A stretch of DNA of 64,000 bases, taken from positions 12,756,204 through 12,820,203 of the forward strand of contig CM066925.1 in assembly GCA_033964015.1 (NCBI GenBank), read 5' to 3'. This document shows positions 1 to 15,819 of this stretch, one piece after another. Origin of the DNA: Scolanthus callimorphus. Its lineage: Eukaryota; Cnidaria; Anthozoa; Actiniaria; Edwardsiidae. The notes under the pieces were generated by a model. It was given only the letters and a program-made list of their open reading frames with translations. It was not told the DNA's origin and did not search any database. How positions within the stretch are numbered: the stretch's first letter is position 1; each line of letters begins with the position of its first letter. The position numbers and the translations under genes were made by a program.

Positions 1-342
1 TGCACCCAAATCTTTTAAACCTTTGCCCCATTTCACTGTCTGATCTGAAATGACACAGCAAGGCAGCTTTTGTTGACCCAAACCTTAGGAATAGAATGAT
101 AGTTGGGTTCAGCTAGATTGTCTTTCATTGACATTAGAAGGATTTGCAAATGTTACTTCTAAAATATACTTAAGGGTCTCCCACAAGATCCCTTTTAAAG
201 ATCTTAAAACATATCTTAAAACAACCAACTTGTTATAAAAAAAGGCATTGGCTTGAGTGGCAGAGCATGAAAAAAAAATCCCAAAGGGAAAATAGATATT
301 TAGAAAATCTATAGCTTTTGTGGTAATTATGCGATCTTGCAG
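1..342 (+). other. ARS2 intron, 3' part
   Basis: This stretch precedes the acceptor AG at 341-342. I see no coding potential in it; it is A/T-rich with no recognisable repeat. Confidence 0.6.
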
Positions 343-3300
343 GATCAAGAAGAAATTGATTCAAACAAAGTTGCTGAGAAGAAAGAAGTTAAAGAAGAAG
401 AAAGCCCTGTCAAGCCATTATCCACTAAGGAATCCAATTCCAATGAGATAGAGGAGAAAGAGAAGGACTCCACAGAGGAGAAGGAGGAGGAGCAGAAGAC
501 TGACGAAGGGAAGGAGGTTGTGCCTGTGGTATCAGGACCGAGGGCTTTGCACAAGACTTACTCGCTTTTCATGAGGAACATCCCACCTGGTGTGTCGAAA
601 GCTGACATTGCTGCAGTGAGTGTTCTTTACATTACAATCACCTTTTACCAAAACTGTTAGTAATCTTGCCATCTGATTGGTAAATAAGAGTATAGACAAT
701 GCTGCTGAACAAGAAAGCCGTTTGGCCAGTTAAAAAATTTAAAAGCCTGGATATATTATTTAAAAAATAATTGAATATGGTTTCAGGGCTAGAAAGTGTG
801 ACCATATTGGTTACAAAAGTGACCAGAATTGTTCACTTTGGGACTAAAATATATCTGTTAGTTTCAAAATTGACTACCGGTACTTTTCTATATATTTCTT
901 GAGGTTTCCATTAAATCAATGTTTGGCAAAACGGATATACTGTACTAAGCAGCTGGTGGCATTAGGGTAGTTTTCAAATCCTGTTTTTTTTTCGTGGTCC
1001 CAGTTTCATGCACCTGGTTTCCAAACATGTAGCATTGCTTTGGGATTGTGCCCCCCCCCCCCCCCCCCCCCCCCAGTTTTTCCACGAACAATCCTTAAAA
1101 CTCCCGATTTTGCACCCTGTATATCAAAGTCCCTTGCATATTTTTCTATGTCATGCCCCCCCAGTTTTTGGAGGCTTGCTACGGCCCTGGAAAGTACTTT
1201 GACAAAGTGTCGGATGCATCTGCCACAACCTCATCTTGTGCCCAGAGCTCCCTGGCTCATCACCTCACAGGGGAGGCTCTGAGGACATCCATTTGAGGTC
1301 CTTCACTGATTGACTGATTGTGAACATTAGGCCATGCACAGATATTCGTTTCTCGCAACGGCTCTGTATCAAATCTTGCACATGTATCAGTGGCTGTCAC
1401 AAGAGCCTCTGGGTTCGAGAATGCCTTTTCGGATCAATATATAGCATGTTATCTTTGCCATCTAAAGACTACATACATGTAGAAAACCAGCACGTACAGT
1501 ATGTGTGAAAACAGGAACATCATTAAAGAAGATCTTAACAACAGAGTTTTGCTTAAAAAGCATCAAGAGGCAGCTGTGTTAAACTGACATTCTTTCTTTT
1601 CAGATGTGCAAGAGGTTTACAGGGTTCTTGCGTGTTGCCCTCTCAGACCCCAGTCCAGATAGAAGGTGCGATAACGTGATGAAATAAACTTGGACAGGAG
1701 TCCATTATTAGTAGCAAGGATCTTTTACATTAGGACTGTCCACCAACACTGTTGAACTTGTGCTATTTTTAGCATCAAAATTCTCTTCTTTTCAACAAAA
1801 TTTTAATTACGGTGTTCAATAATTGCCATAAGCCCTGATAATAAGTCATTAAAGGCCCATGTCACCGTTTTATAATGCATTGCGTCTATATAAGAAAAAA
1901 AAAACTGTCCAAAAACGTAAATTAATCTGTCAAGGATATAAACAGCATGGTGCGCAATGCATTATAGGCATGGGCCTTTAAAAGGGACTTGGAATGTTTT
2001 CTACAGACAAAGGAACGTTTTTCAGGTTGACAAATCGTTCCCTTGATTGGAGAATTACAAGGCTTTCAGCAGGAAATGAGATCATATAAATAGCACTACT
2101 ATGTTGGCGGCAAACTTTAGCAGATCAACACTCTTGGTAATGGACACTTGGCCGGAGCACTTTATTCTTTCAAACGTCGGTGTTCAACATTTTGTTTTCA
2201 AAAGTTCCATGCTGTCATATACAAAGCAATACAGTAGTGTTATGTGGCTAACATGACTTGTTGTATTGACAGGTTTTACCGTAGAGGCTGGATAACTTTT
2301 GACAGAAGTGTGAACATCAAGGAAATCTGCTGGGATTTCAGTAACATTAGAGTGAGTACTGAATCATCTGATTACTGAATCATCTGATTACCGAAATAAT
2401 ATCTAGCCACCTACAGCATAGCTGTTGCTTTTGTTAATAAAGCCAGTGGAATCAAACCTCTGCGAGTAGCGCCAAAGGCGTTCGTCGGGGTTCACGCGTT
2501 TCTCTTGGGACGCGCCAAAGTAGGGGTGCTAGGAGTCTATTCTGTAAGGAGTGCAATAAGCCATGGCGTATCATTCAGGTCAGGACCGTAATGTATACAA
2601 ATTTGCCATCAGATCAAGGATGCGGAGCTGAACCCTGTAATAAACCGTGACTTATCACGACGAGTCAGACCCGTGAATGGAATCACTGCTGCCAAACAGA
2701 TTGTCAGGGAAAGCATCAAACTGGCGGCGGATCTTGTACGAGTTTTGGATAAAAAATCTGCTGTTTATGAGAAAGAGAAGGGATTCGAAGAGGCCAATGG
2801 CAAGGAGAAAGAGGGCGCTGAGGTTGGTACTAAATAGATAGATAGAGCAGATTTCGTATGACTGTGAAAAGTGCCGCAACACGGCGCGGTTGCGGGCGCG
2901 GCGCGTTTGCGGGCGCGGCACGAGCGCGGCACGGAACCTGGCCTGCTGTAAATACGGAATGAAATCGCGTAGTCGCGGCATTTATTTATTTATTTATTTA
3001 TTTCCCAGATAAGTCTTTAATTAGACTGCGTTAGAAAAGAAAAAAAATCTATATATCTAAATATCTAGTATAGCTAATAGCTAACATAGCCTGCCACAGA
3101 GCTTTTAAAAGCCAGGTAAAAACGGTGGAACTGGCACAGTCGGCTCAAGTACTGTTTATTGTATTGCAGTTACTTGATTAATTTTAAACTGTGCTACAAT
3201 AATCCTTATTTTGCAACCCTCCTTCTTGGAAATGTCTTGACTGAGGTACTAAATAAGGGACATGATACATGTCGTTTCATTTTCTTATATGGCAGCTTAT

Positions 3301-6300
3301 TTCTTAGTATTTTGCTTTTTCAATACAGGGCCCAACATTAACGTATTTCGAGAGGTGCCATTGGTGCCTACATAAAAAACTCTAGTCGCTAAATTGAGAG
3401 GGTTTGGTCGCCATAATGACAAGTAACTGTTTCTCTTTTAAATCAAGAAAAAGGAAGAAGGCGAAGAAGGAGAGGAACGCCCCAAGAAGAGAAAGAGTCT
3501 CCTTTGAACCTCCCAGATCACAACCCAATCCTGGCATCTCTATCTGAAGACGCCGCCGAGGAGGAGGAAGGTGAAGAGATGGAGCTACTTGGTACTGCCT
3601 CGCCCACTCAGGGGGGTGCAACTGACAAGTCTGAAATGGACCTATCTCAGGACAGTAGCCTATTGAAAGTATTGGACCGACTGTTGCTATACCTGAGAGT
3701 AGTGCACTCGCTCGATTATTATAACTGCGGTGATTACCCACATGAGGACGAGATGCCTAATAGGTGTGGGATAGTGCATGTTAGGGGGGCTCTACCGGAC
3801 AAGGCAGCTCTCGCTGAAGGTATGAGGAATTGAATTAACTGATTTTTACTTAGAATGCTGGTGATGTTATTGTGAATTCGACGTATGACTCTATGTGCTT
3901 GTTAATCAAGGCGAAAAGTCTTGTTTTGGTAAACGTCTGAACCATTTTTCTCAACTAACACTCACTTCTGACCGCCATCTGGAATTTCAGTGCTGGAATT
4001 TCAGAATTTCAATGAAATGAATAAAATTAAATAATATGTGTTATTTTCTATTCTGAAACTTAGAACTTTTTACATCTTTCTCTTTTTCATTTGTTATTAA
4101 CGTTTTTTACGTTTTTACCCTTCGTTTCTCTCTGCTTCTTTGTCCTCTCGCCGCCTGCCTCGACTAGCTATGCTATTTGCAGGCAGTGTTCCATCTCTGT
4201 AATATTTTAAGACTAGATAATCATAGATCACTAAATTGCGGTCGAAGCGAGTGTATCATGACTGAAGACGAAATGTACAGAGATTTCACGGCAAGCCCAG
4301 AGCCTATAACTGTGCAAATGCTGTTACAACTAGACCTGTTTTATTTCAATATAAAACATCGAGTGTCGGAATACCTGGACTGGAGAGTGATGGAGGGTAG
4401 CTTTCAAGTAACAGGGATTAATTGTAGCGAGACCAAAAGGCCAACAGCCAAATAACTAAACTTGGAATTGTAGCGAGTTCCAAGGCCCCCAACCGGGTAA
4501 TTTTTGCCCATCTTGCCGAATAAAACTGTGATATGAAGTTCGCTTTCTTCTATTCGTCGTATCTGCGTCGCGATCGACTGCAAAATTCTCCGTAGCCTGC
4601 TTGCAGGCGGTACTGGGTGATTTTATCGCGGAAAACCCGGTCCGTTAGGCTAAAATTCTCCGTAAAACCCGTGGGTTTCGTGTTTACAACGAAATGGAAC
4701 ACTGTTGGTTGAGCCTGCAATATTGTAGCCGTCGTTTCTTTTCGTGTGACATGCGCTAGTTACCATACCTCTCCCTGTCCGTATTAGATCGAGGCTAGTT
4801 TCATTACCATTCCACCTCCGTTCGTGAGATCGAGGCAGTTTTATTACCATTCCACCTCGGCCGCTCTTGACATGAATACGAGGCAAAATCACATAGTCAG
4901 TCCAAAATCTCTGAATCAAGCTGGCATCCAACCAAAGCCACGCGGGACTACTCGCGAATCACGGGATGCGACCCTGATCAGATTAGTATGTGGTCTTCGA
5001 CCGCAAAAAGATAATAAAGTTGAGTTGAGTTGCTTCAAAAACTTTTGCTATTGTCTAGTCGAGTCAGACTGTTGAGGTTTCACTTCAGTAAGGTTTAGCT
5101 TCAGTTTGTCAAAGAACTGGATTTGCATTTACTTGTGTTACAGCTCAAGAATGGCAGAAGAACATCAAACAGAAGCTCGAACCTTTTATGCAAGAGAAAG
5201 AGAACCTCCCAGATGAAGAAGTTGCCAAATTTGGCAAAAAAGACCCTGAATCATATCCTTATAATAACAAAATGGCAATGACTTGTTGGAAAGGAGATTA
5301 TAGGCTTTTTAATATTCCCCTTTTATGTCCTAGTTAAAGTTTCTGCATCTAGTTTCAATTGGTTGGTTTTCAAGAAAGAAGACGGCAGCAGAGTAGGAAC
5401 GGAAGGTTTCCTTTTCCGTTGACGTTGTTTACGTTTTCGGGAAAAAGTCGACTGTACGGAAGCGGAGAAGGAGGCGAAAATAATAGAGGGCCATTTCATT
5501 TTTTAGCCGGAAGAGGTCATTTTCGTTAGTAACCCACTCGGAAATGCTTGCTCTGCCCCCTTTGCCTACCTACGGAAGAGCCTTTTTTTGGTTGCACCCC
5601 CTCGGAAAAGGCCATTTTGATATAAAGGCAGATAAAAAATGGAATGGCCCAGACCAGTCAGGATGATCAAAATCTCGCTTTTAAAACATGTTTCCCTGTT
5701 TGTTACTGAGTTTTGGTAAATACCAGGAGTTTTACCTTATTTTTCATACAAACGTAAGAACGTTTCTGTGTACGCCTACGTCGCCGCGGCTAGTTTCCCT
5801 TTCGTAAACCATCGTTGCCGTCCAACGAAAGGGAAAATTCCGTCGCCGCGTCCTTCGCTAGTGAAACCAATGTTAACGATGTATTTCGTCCTTGACCATT
5901 CTTACTGAAATCGAGAAATTTGTTGAAGCAAACACTCAGGAGCTTGCTAAGGACAAGTGGTTGTGCCCATTGAGTGGGAAAAAGTTCCGAGGACCTGAGT
6001 TTGTAAGGAAACACATCTTCAACAAACACGCGGACAGAGTGGAATCTGTTAGAATGGAGGTAGGAAATTTCAGATCAATAGAACATCAAAGTCAAAAATC
6101 GAAACATAAATATTGATTTTTTGAAAACGTGGTTCGTGATGCAATGGTTTTAGCTGTAAGAGCACTAGTTTTATAATCGTCATTCAGATTATAATCATTA
6201 CCTTGCACTGCAGGTTTTGGACTAGCCGACTGATTTTATAAGGTTTGGCGAAGTACAGCCAAAATTGTGTTGTGCTTTCAATCGAAAATAGATTGATCTA

Positions 6301-9300
6301 TTTTTCAAAACTTCATGATGGAAGCTAGACCAGTGCACTAGGTAAACAGGGCAAGATCGTGCCAAAGATTACTTCAGATGGTTTGACTGAGGAAAGAGGG
6401 ATAAAATAAATCTGCAACATTAGCCATCATCCCTTAATCGGACATTCTGCCCACAAAGTGAGTTCATAATTGCGTTCCCGAAGCAAAAGCATCCTAGTCG
6501 AGTAACGTTATGTGTTTCTGCCTCGTTTCCATGCCTTTGCTAGATGAGCGGTCATACAGGTTTCGCTAACCGGTTTGCCGTGACTTGTCTGTGTAAGCAC
6601 GTAACTATGACAGAGACCACACTTCGTTTATTACTATGATTCTTTCTAGTATTTATTTCCATTTTTTTTTTTCAGGCGGAGTTTTTCAACCGTTTCCTTG
6701 CTGATCCTAAGAGACCGCACAACCCTGAACCAGTGCCACAAAAACAAGCTGGACCCCAGACCACTTCCGGCAATATGGGACAGATGTATGGACAACAGCA
6801 CGGTGGACAAGGCATGATGGGGTGGGGACCCAGACCTCATATGATGATGAATTATGGTAAGATTACTATCATTCTATGGATAATAGCATACTTTATCGTT
6901 TATGGAATCATTATCGGTGGTTCCTTTATCATTTGATCATAAAATGGATAAAACAGATCTGCTGAATTAGGATTCGACACGGCAAAACATCGACCTTTGA
7001 AACGGGCCTAAATTGCATTAACTTGCGTTTTATTGCGTTTTACCTGCCGTGCGTTTAGCATTTCATCCATCTTGCATGATACTTTGCACAGTCGGCTCAA
7101 GTCCTGGATATTTTAGTACCTGCGACTTGATTAATCACAAACTGTGCTACATCAATCCTTGTTTTGCAACCCTCTCTCTTGTTAACGTCTTGATTGAGGT
7201 ACTAAATAAGTCACATCCTGCTCATATCCAGATCCTGGTACCCTCCGAGCAGAGGTTTCTTTTTTTTTTTTGGTATTTCACGTTGTTACGGCTGACAGAA
7301 AGAAAACCGTGCTTGTAGGGTAGGTTCTGGAGATTACTTGTAAGGAATGGGCAGTGGCAAAAATCCCCTCCCCTCCTAGGATGGGTGGGTGGTCCTAGAG
7401 CCTGGAATTCCGCGATGGGTACCCTAATACTGGAGCAAAATTCCAGAGTAAGTATTCCTAAAATATGGAATTCCAGTGTAGGTAAACTTACATTCCAGGG
7501 TAGTCATGAGGAAATTCAACGGGTTACCAGGGTGGGTACCTGAACCGGGGTCCTCAACAAGAGGGTGCGGTTATTTTTGAAACTGCTCAATGACAGTTGA
7601 GACATTAAATGAGTTGTAGATAATTCTGATCCGCCTGATTGTACTGCACAGGTCCTCGCGCTCCATTCACGCCCCAGTCTTATGGAGGTGGGTTTGGTCC
7701 CGACGGATACGGCGGTCGAGGAGGTCATACATTCCCTCCCAAACCCAGACGGTAAGAGCTTGAACTTTTATCGAAGGATTTCTCTCAACAGCGGAGGACT
7801 GTACGGGTAGCCGTTGAGTGTTGCCCGAGAGTATGCACCCAAGTGTTTATTGTTTGCGGTGAATATACCTAGTCTTGTTTTCGTGTGGATGATGCTCAAA
7901 CAGTCACGAGCTTGTATTGAATTGAATTGAAGCTTGTCATGATCGTCTCGAGTGTGAACATCAGGCTCCTAAATTAAAGGGGGAAATAATTCATATTCAC
8001 TCAAAACAACACGCGAAGCGGAGAACAGACGTGGATTGCATAAGTTGCACAATTGTGCGAAGGTCAGCATAGCTTCTCGCGCACTGCCGCCCCTTTCCTT
8101 ATAACAAGATTGAAAAGAGCTTTATGTTACAGATTTGGCTATGCAGCCGGACGAAATAGACAGCAGGAGAGGTCAGTTGATAATGCTCCCCTTCCACTTC
8201 CCTGCACCCCTCGGGCCACACCCATTTCACCCCTCGTGACAAGATAACTTGCCACCTATTCAGGGACGGAACCTTATGTTTGTAGCACTTTGTATTTGTA
8301 TAACTATTATTGTGCAGATAATTGTTGTGCAGATAATTAAGTATCCTTCGCTTATAAGACCGCATAGGAGTGCTAGTGCTCTGATGTGCCTGTTATTGAT
8401 AAAATCCGCTACGTTCACATCACTTTTTGCCACCCAACATAGTTTATGTGTCCATTCTTTTTATAAGATAGAGTTATACAAACTCTAATGCATGACGCGC
8501 ACGTGAGTATGTACAATGATAAATATGAAGATGTCCGAGCTGTACTGTAATTAGCGAAGTCTATGCATAAACAGTCAAATATTACGAAGCGCCGCAAGTG
8601 GTGTGATTTCAATGAAGGCCTATCGCAATGTGAGGATGAAACGTATTCGTTCCTGGTACTCTTTTGACTTTTGGTCAGACGTCTGGTTTGTGACCATCGA
8701 GAGGTAAATCTTATTGGGTAGGAGAATAGGGCGTGGTAAAACAAATTAAAACATATTTCCTAGATTTTTGCACCTCCGATTCTGGGACCCTCTGATTCGT
8801 TTGCTGACAGGACCCTCCGCCGTCAAACCGGACGAGGCTCTGGAAACGCATGGATATGTTACAGAGATTTATGTTGATTATTCGTGTGCTATTGCACAGT
8901 CGGATTACGTTTTGTCAAAAACCCTAGCCAATCAAATGCTGAGTGTACTTTCATCGGTAATCAAGCGAGCGTGTAGCTGTTTACAGTACGGGTACTTTTT
9001 TTTCTTTCTGCGCAATCTGATTGGCTGATGTAGCAGAGATATTGACCAATCAGCAAACGAAGCAACATACCATTTATTCAGGTACGAGTGCACAACAAGC
9101 TCGGTTTTATAACTAGTGAACAAGGTAACCAGACAATGTTATTCAAATTGGTGGTTCCAAGCAGTGCCCGACATTAGCGTTTTTTCGCTAGGCGCCATTG
9201 GCGACTATTTAAAAATTTAGTCGCAAAAATGCAAAATTTAGTCGCCAAAATGCAAAAATTTAGTCGCCAAAATGCAAAAATTTAGTCGCCAAAATGCAAA

Positions 9301-9648
9301 AATTTAGTCGCCACACAAACGTGGATCACAGCTGAACTCAGAAAGATGGGGTGTCATTTGGCGACAAGCTCTAACATTTTGGTCGCCAAGCCTCCAAATT
9401 TAGTGGCTATTTGCGACCATATGGTCGCAGTGTCGGGCCCTACCAAGTGATTGCACCAGCACAACAGCCACCTAATCCACCGGACATGACGTATGTGAGC
9501 CCTCAGAACAAGTAGAGTTCTCTTATCTGTGATCGTATTTTATGTTGAATCCGTTTTGCTGATTATTTGCAGGGGCGGATTCGGTCGTGACCCCCGACAG
9601 ATCGTGCAGTACAGAGATCTTGACGCTCCTGAGGATGACATCTTCTAG
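343..9648 (+). CDS. SRRT: ARS2/SRRT (serrate RNA effector), 3' part, 10 exons
   Basis: Known role of the family: ARS2 binds the nuclear cap-binding complex and directs capped transcripts to processing, export or decay. Exons read: 343-615, 1604-1665, 2273-2351, 2613-2826, 3448-3819, 5144-5252, 5906-6059, 6676-6856, 7652-7751, 9573-9648 (TAG 9646-9648). They give 539 residues in one frame, against about 876 in human SRRT, so the N-terminal third lies before the window. Matches to the family that I can see are the acidic/Lys-rich stretch, then [53 protein letters not shown], the C2H2-like finger [20 protein letters not shown], a Gly/Met-rich tail, and the terminal [13 protein letters not shown]. 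The exon 4 end is uncertain: donor GTTGGT after 2822 breaks the frame, and donor GTACTA after 2826 keeps it. The intron between 5252 and 5906 is AT-AC (separate entry). Confidence 0.95.
1241..1424. mobile_element. CCAGAGCTC MITE copy in an ARS2 intron, rearranged
   Basis: It has the same terminal motif (CCCAGAGCTCCCTGGCTC at the left, CCTCTGGGTTCGAGAATG at the right), but the internal order differs from the 58456 copy. It is probably decayed or internally inverted. A 25-base C-run lies just upstream at about 1050-1074. Confidence 0.55.
1853..1977. mobile_element. TTAA-flanked MITE (AGGCCCATG termini)
   Basis: Inverted ends AGGCCCATG and CATGGGCCT are flanked by TTAA on both sides (1849-1852, 1978-1981), as piggyBac-type elements are. 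Inside, ATAATGCATTGCG pairs with CGCAATGCATTAT. Confidence 0.7.
2847..2981. mobile_element. GATTTCGTATGACTGTG MITE, right end missing, ARS2 intron
   Basis: It shares the terminus ATTTCGTATGACTGTGAAAA and the CCGCG-rich body with 13629-13801 and 55663-55821, but lacks the inverse right terminus. It lies 21 bp after the ARS2 exon 4 donor. Confidence 0.65.
3135..3262 (+). repeat. Dispersed repeat, copy 1 (ARS2 intron)
   Basis: CACAGTCGGCTCAAG through GAGGTACTAAATAAG matches 7087-7214 in the same orientation, with scattered differences. Its class is unknown. Confidence 0.7.
3328..3415. mobile_element. GGGCCCAACATTAACG element, partial
   Basis: It carries the left end GGGCCCAACATTAACG and the GGTGCCATTGG core, and stops just before ARS2 exon 5. 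It is the same family as 9164, 43147 and 57999. Confidence 0.6.
5253..5905 (+). other. U12-type AT-AC intron of ARS2
   Basis: There is no GT near the exon end, but ATATCCTT (5253-5260) is the exact consensus 5' splice site of AT-AC minor-class introns. The 3' end is AC at 5904-5905. TCCTTGAC at 5889-5896 fits the U12 branch site, and its branch A at 5895 lies 10 nt before the AC, inside the tight window usual for U12 introns. There is no polypyrimidine tract. Joining 5252 to 5906 restores the family sequence [13 protein letters not shown] without a frame break (human DPEQEVEKFV). The intron also holds a palindromic element at 5488-5650. Confidence 0.9.
5488..5650. mobile_element. GGGCCATTCCATTTTT MITE inside the AT-AC intron
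   Basis: The ends GGGCCATTTCATTTTTTA and AAAAAATGGAATGGCCC are inverse copies. The flanks are AGA on both sides, consistent with a 3-bp target duplication. Confidence 0.75.
7087..7214 (+). repeat. Dispersed repeat, copy 2 (ARS2 intron)
   Basis: A direct copy of 3135-3262 in a later intron of the same gene. Confidence 0.7.
9164..9441. mobile_element. GGGCCC-family element with internal TTTAGTCGCC repeats
   Basis: It starts TGCCCGACATTAGCG and ends CAGTGTCGGGCCC. Inside are four copies of a unit of about 22 bp (AAAATGCAAAAATTTAGTCGCC). It lies in the last ARS2 intron. Confidence 0.75.
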
Positions 9649-9772
9649 AACACCTCGAGCATGATCACATCTTCGAGAACACCTCAGGCATGATCACATC
9701 TTCTAGAACACCCAAGGCATGATCACGGCTTCTAGAATACCCCTTTGCATGATTTCATGTTCTAAAACGGGT
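9640..9772 (+). repeat. 29-bp minisatellite overlapping the ARS2 stop codon and 3' UTR
   Basis: About four units of roughly 29-30 bp follow the pattern TTCTAGAACACC, a few variable bases, then GCATGATCACATC. The first unit contains the last codons and the stop (ATC TTC TAG). Each unit carries the palindromes TTCTAGAA and TGATCA. A further decayed unit lies near 9847. Confidence 0.75.
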
Positions 9773-10634
9773 TATGTTCAAAGGCGATCTATAACACCGG
9801 AATGGTGATTAGTGATCATTCGACTGCGACTGAGGCACGATGAAGTCTTCTAGAACAGCCCAAGCAGAGCGTCGTCTGTTGGTAGACTTAGAACTGAGCG
9901 TTGTAGAGCAATGACTTGTAGATAAACTGTAATAGCATAGTAATTATACAATAGCTTGTGCAATACGAAAACACAAATGTACAGTGTCTAGTTTGATGTG
10001 CCGTATTAGGGAGGATATTTATGTGACTACAACTTAACGTTTCTGTCTTTCTGTCTCATTGAACTTTTCTTTTAGGCCTTTCAGGCCGGTTACAAAACGA
10101 ATGCTTTTTTACGAAAAAATGCTCTGTACTTTTATATTTCGTTCTGCATGTTGGCTGTCGTTCTGTAATAATTTATTGGTTTAAAATAAAATATGTGCTC
10201 CATAATCTTTATTAATCTTATTTGCCTAATCTCCAATATAAGTACATTGTTGGGATACATATTTGCTTTGCTTCGATTTGATTTTCCATTTCCTTTATTA
10301 ACAGACACAAAAACAGTCCTCAAGTCAACTGCGGCAGTAAAAATGTAGAAGAAAATTTCGGAACACATTTTCCAGATATTTTTTTTATTGATTGCAAAAG
10401 GCAAATTGAAAATTGTAGCATTGCTACCATCTTTAATTTACAGTATGAGTTAGTTATTTAGTTGGGAGGATAATGGAGTTATTAAATCTAGTTCTAGACT
10501 ACATTGTATATCTAGACGTAGATTTATGAAGTCCCTTTTCTTTACTTAATTACAAATATTTTAAACTAGCTATTTTGGAAATTTTAAAGTGGGAATCTTG
10601 TATTCAATATAATATTAAGTTCTTATCGTGAATC
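9649..10634. other. Convergent 3' ends of ARS2 and alpha-tubulin
   Basis: The ARS2 3' UTR probably runs to the plus-strand AATAAA at 10185-10190. On the minus strand an AATAAA at 10384-10389 (TTTATT on the plus strand) could serve tubulin. The two ends would lie about 200 bp apart without overlap. No other gene is seen. Confidence 0.5.
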
Positions 10635-13500
<2,866 letters not shown>

Positions 13501-13628
13501 CTACATGGACAAGAAACAGAGAATAACGCTCAGGTGAGCTGTTGATTTGTTAAATGTTTTCGGTTGTTAGTGAGCTTTTCTGCCCGGTGTCTTTCTGTCC
13601 GTCCGTATGCTGCCGTATACAGTTAGAG

Positions 13629-13801
13629 CAGATTTCGTATGACTCTAAAAGGTGCCGCGACAAAGTCGTGCCGCGCCGCGACCGTGACCGTGCCGCGACA
13701 ACGCGATTTCATTCCGTACCTACAGCAGGCCAGGTTTCGTGCCGCGACCGCGACAGTGCCGCGTCATTTTGCGCAATTTTTTACAGTCATACGAAATCTT
13801 G
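13629..13801. mobile_element. GATTTCGTATGACT MITE, upstream of tubulin
   Basis: Inverted termini GATTTCGTATGACT and AGTCATACGAAATC enclose a CCGCGACCG-rich palindromic body with CAGCAGGCCAGG in the middle. Confidence 0.75.
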
Positions 13802-15819
13802 CTGATACCTTGCTGTTCCCTAATAGCTAAGATATAACAGGCGCTATGATTCTGATTGATTCTAATCCAGCCTGCGGCTCGTGACTTTACAACGTTCTCG
13901 AGTCTCTCCCAACTTCAGGCGTGCTCTTTTTCGCCGATAAAGTCATAGAAAGTAATACTTAAATATAGTACTTGAGAATGTTGAACTTGAACGTTAATCA
14001 CTAACTTTCCCTACACCCAGGGAAATGTAGAAATTTTGCCACTACTGCCAAATTCTTCGTTTCGATTAGTCTCATCAAAACTCCACCTCAAAAATAAACT
14101 TTGATAGCGATCTCACGCAAAAGGAAGCTCAAAGAAGTCCTTCGTGCTCGCCTTGGATCCAATTTAATGCGATTACTTAAACAATAAGGCCCGGAAGATT
14201 TGTGCGTTATTTTTGGCTCGATGTGAAGTCCTCCCCGTGGGTACCGTGTTGTATCGAAAGTTCCATGTGCCAGTTTGAAACTTAGAAATCAATTGATCAT
14301 TGCGACAGCGTGACGCCTTCATTGATTCATATCCCTTCACTTTCAGTTTCATTTAACTCCATCATCTAGCTTTGAGATGAGACTAAAATTTTCGAAACAA
14401 AAATAATTAGCAAATTATTGGTTTTCTCCTGCCATTGAGTTGAAGCGACGCTTCATAAATGCTCCACGTGATTTGAAAAATTAATAGCTTCCTACCTTGA
14501 GACTTTTTCAGTCGGATAATTCCATTATATTAAGTCAATTATTTCTCTATAAACATAATTTTATTCTAGTATCACTAACATTAAAGAGTTTTCTGGAAGC
14601 TTATTATATTTGTTCTTTCTATATTCAATGTAATGACATTTAAAAGTGCTGACAGATTCCCCATAGCGGTAGACAACGAGCAGTGAAAATCGAAATGAGG
14701 ATTAGTATGTAAGTAGCAGCAATTGAAAAGTCAAATGAGTTTACTTTATATAATTATCTACAAATTAAAATACTTCACCATTATAATCCTTTAGAGTGGA
14801 AAATATGCTTTGTAGATTTCTTAGCTTGACTTGAACGTGGATCAAAGCTACGCAGTCCCCCACTGATGTAGATGCACTCCTTGTTAAATTAACTGATTTA
14901 GATGTTATGTACGGATTAGAAAATGACGTCACCAAAGCCTAGCCAATCACAGTGTAGTATGTTTGATATTCAGATAAAGTCATGCAGGATTAATGCTTTG
15001 GTAGATTAAAGCCAAAACGAATGGATTTATTTATTATTGATTGAAAGCAAAACTGCACATGGTTAAGTTAATGTGGAGATTGGCAGATAGGTTTATAATG
15101 GAACATAGTCCTGGCTCCATAGTGTCGTTTAGGGTTTCTTTTCAGTATTTATTCAATATTTTCTTCAACGCGAACCTGAATTATCCCTCACACGCACACT
15201 CCCCGGAACCCGGAACCCGCTTTTCCCAACCATTCACAAGGACAGATCCAGGAGCATCTCTCGAAAAAAAAAAAAAAAAATGGGAGGGGTGGTGGTTGTA
15301 GACCCGGAGGACTCTCCCATTTTTGAGGCGGGGCTGCTCATCGGGAACTGTCGATTTACCCCTAAAAGAGTGGTGGCTTTGTTAACTTTGACCCCTAAAA
15401 GGTACCAACAAGTTAGCCTGAAATTCAGACGTTTTTACCCTCGTAAAATATGGAAAATACGTCTGAAATTCAGGCTACCCACAGCTTGATTTGCTAGAAA
15501 CGGACCCCTAAGAGGCACCTATCTGGAAAAAATTGCAAGTTTCATCGAATTTTACCCCCTAAAAGGTACCAGAGGCCTGATTTTAAACCCAAAAAGGTAC
15601 GACGAGCACCCCACCCGGGGGTTGTAGACTTCGGTGGAAAGCAACAAACATCGTGGCCCGCCAAAAAAAGGTGATCGTACGTGATCCATTTCAGGCAGCA
15701 GCTGGCGGACTGGAAATCGAGAGTCTACTGGGAAGCGTAGTGTGTACTTTGGCAAGGATTCGGAGGGTTTCCATAAAAAGAACTCACAAATATGTTCCAA
15801 CATATTCTCAAGATTATAA

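Noticed and set aside
1050..1074. C-run and other homopolymers as functional elements
   Set aside because: Simple poly-C/G tracts recur at several places and are likely repeat slippage; their length in an assembly is unreliable.
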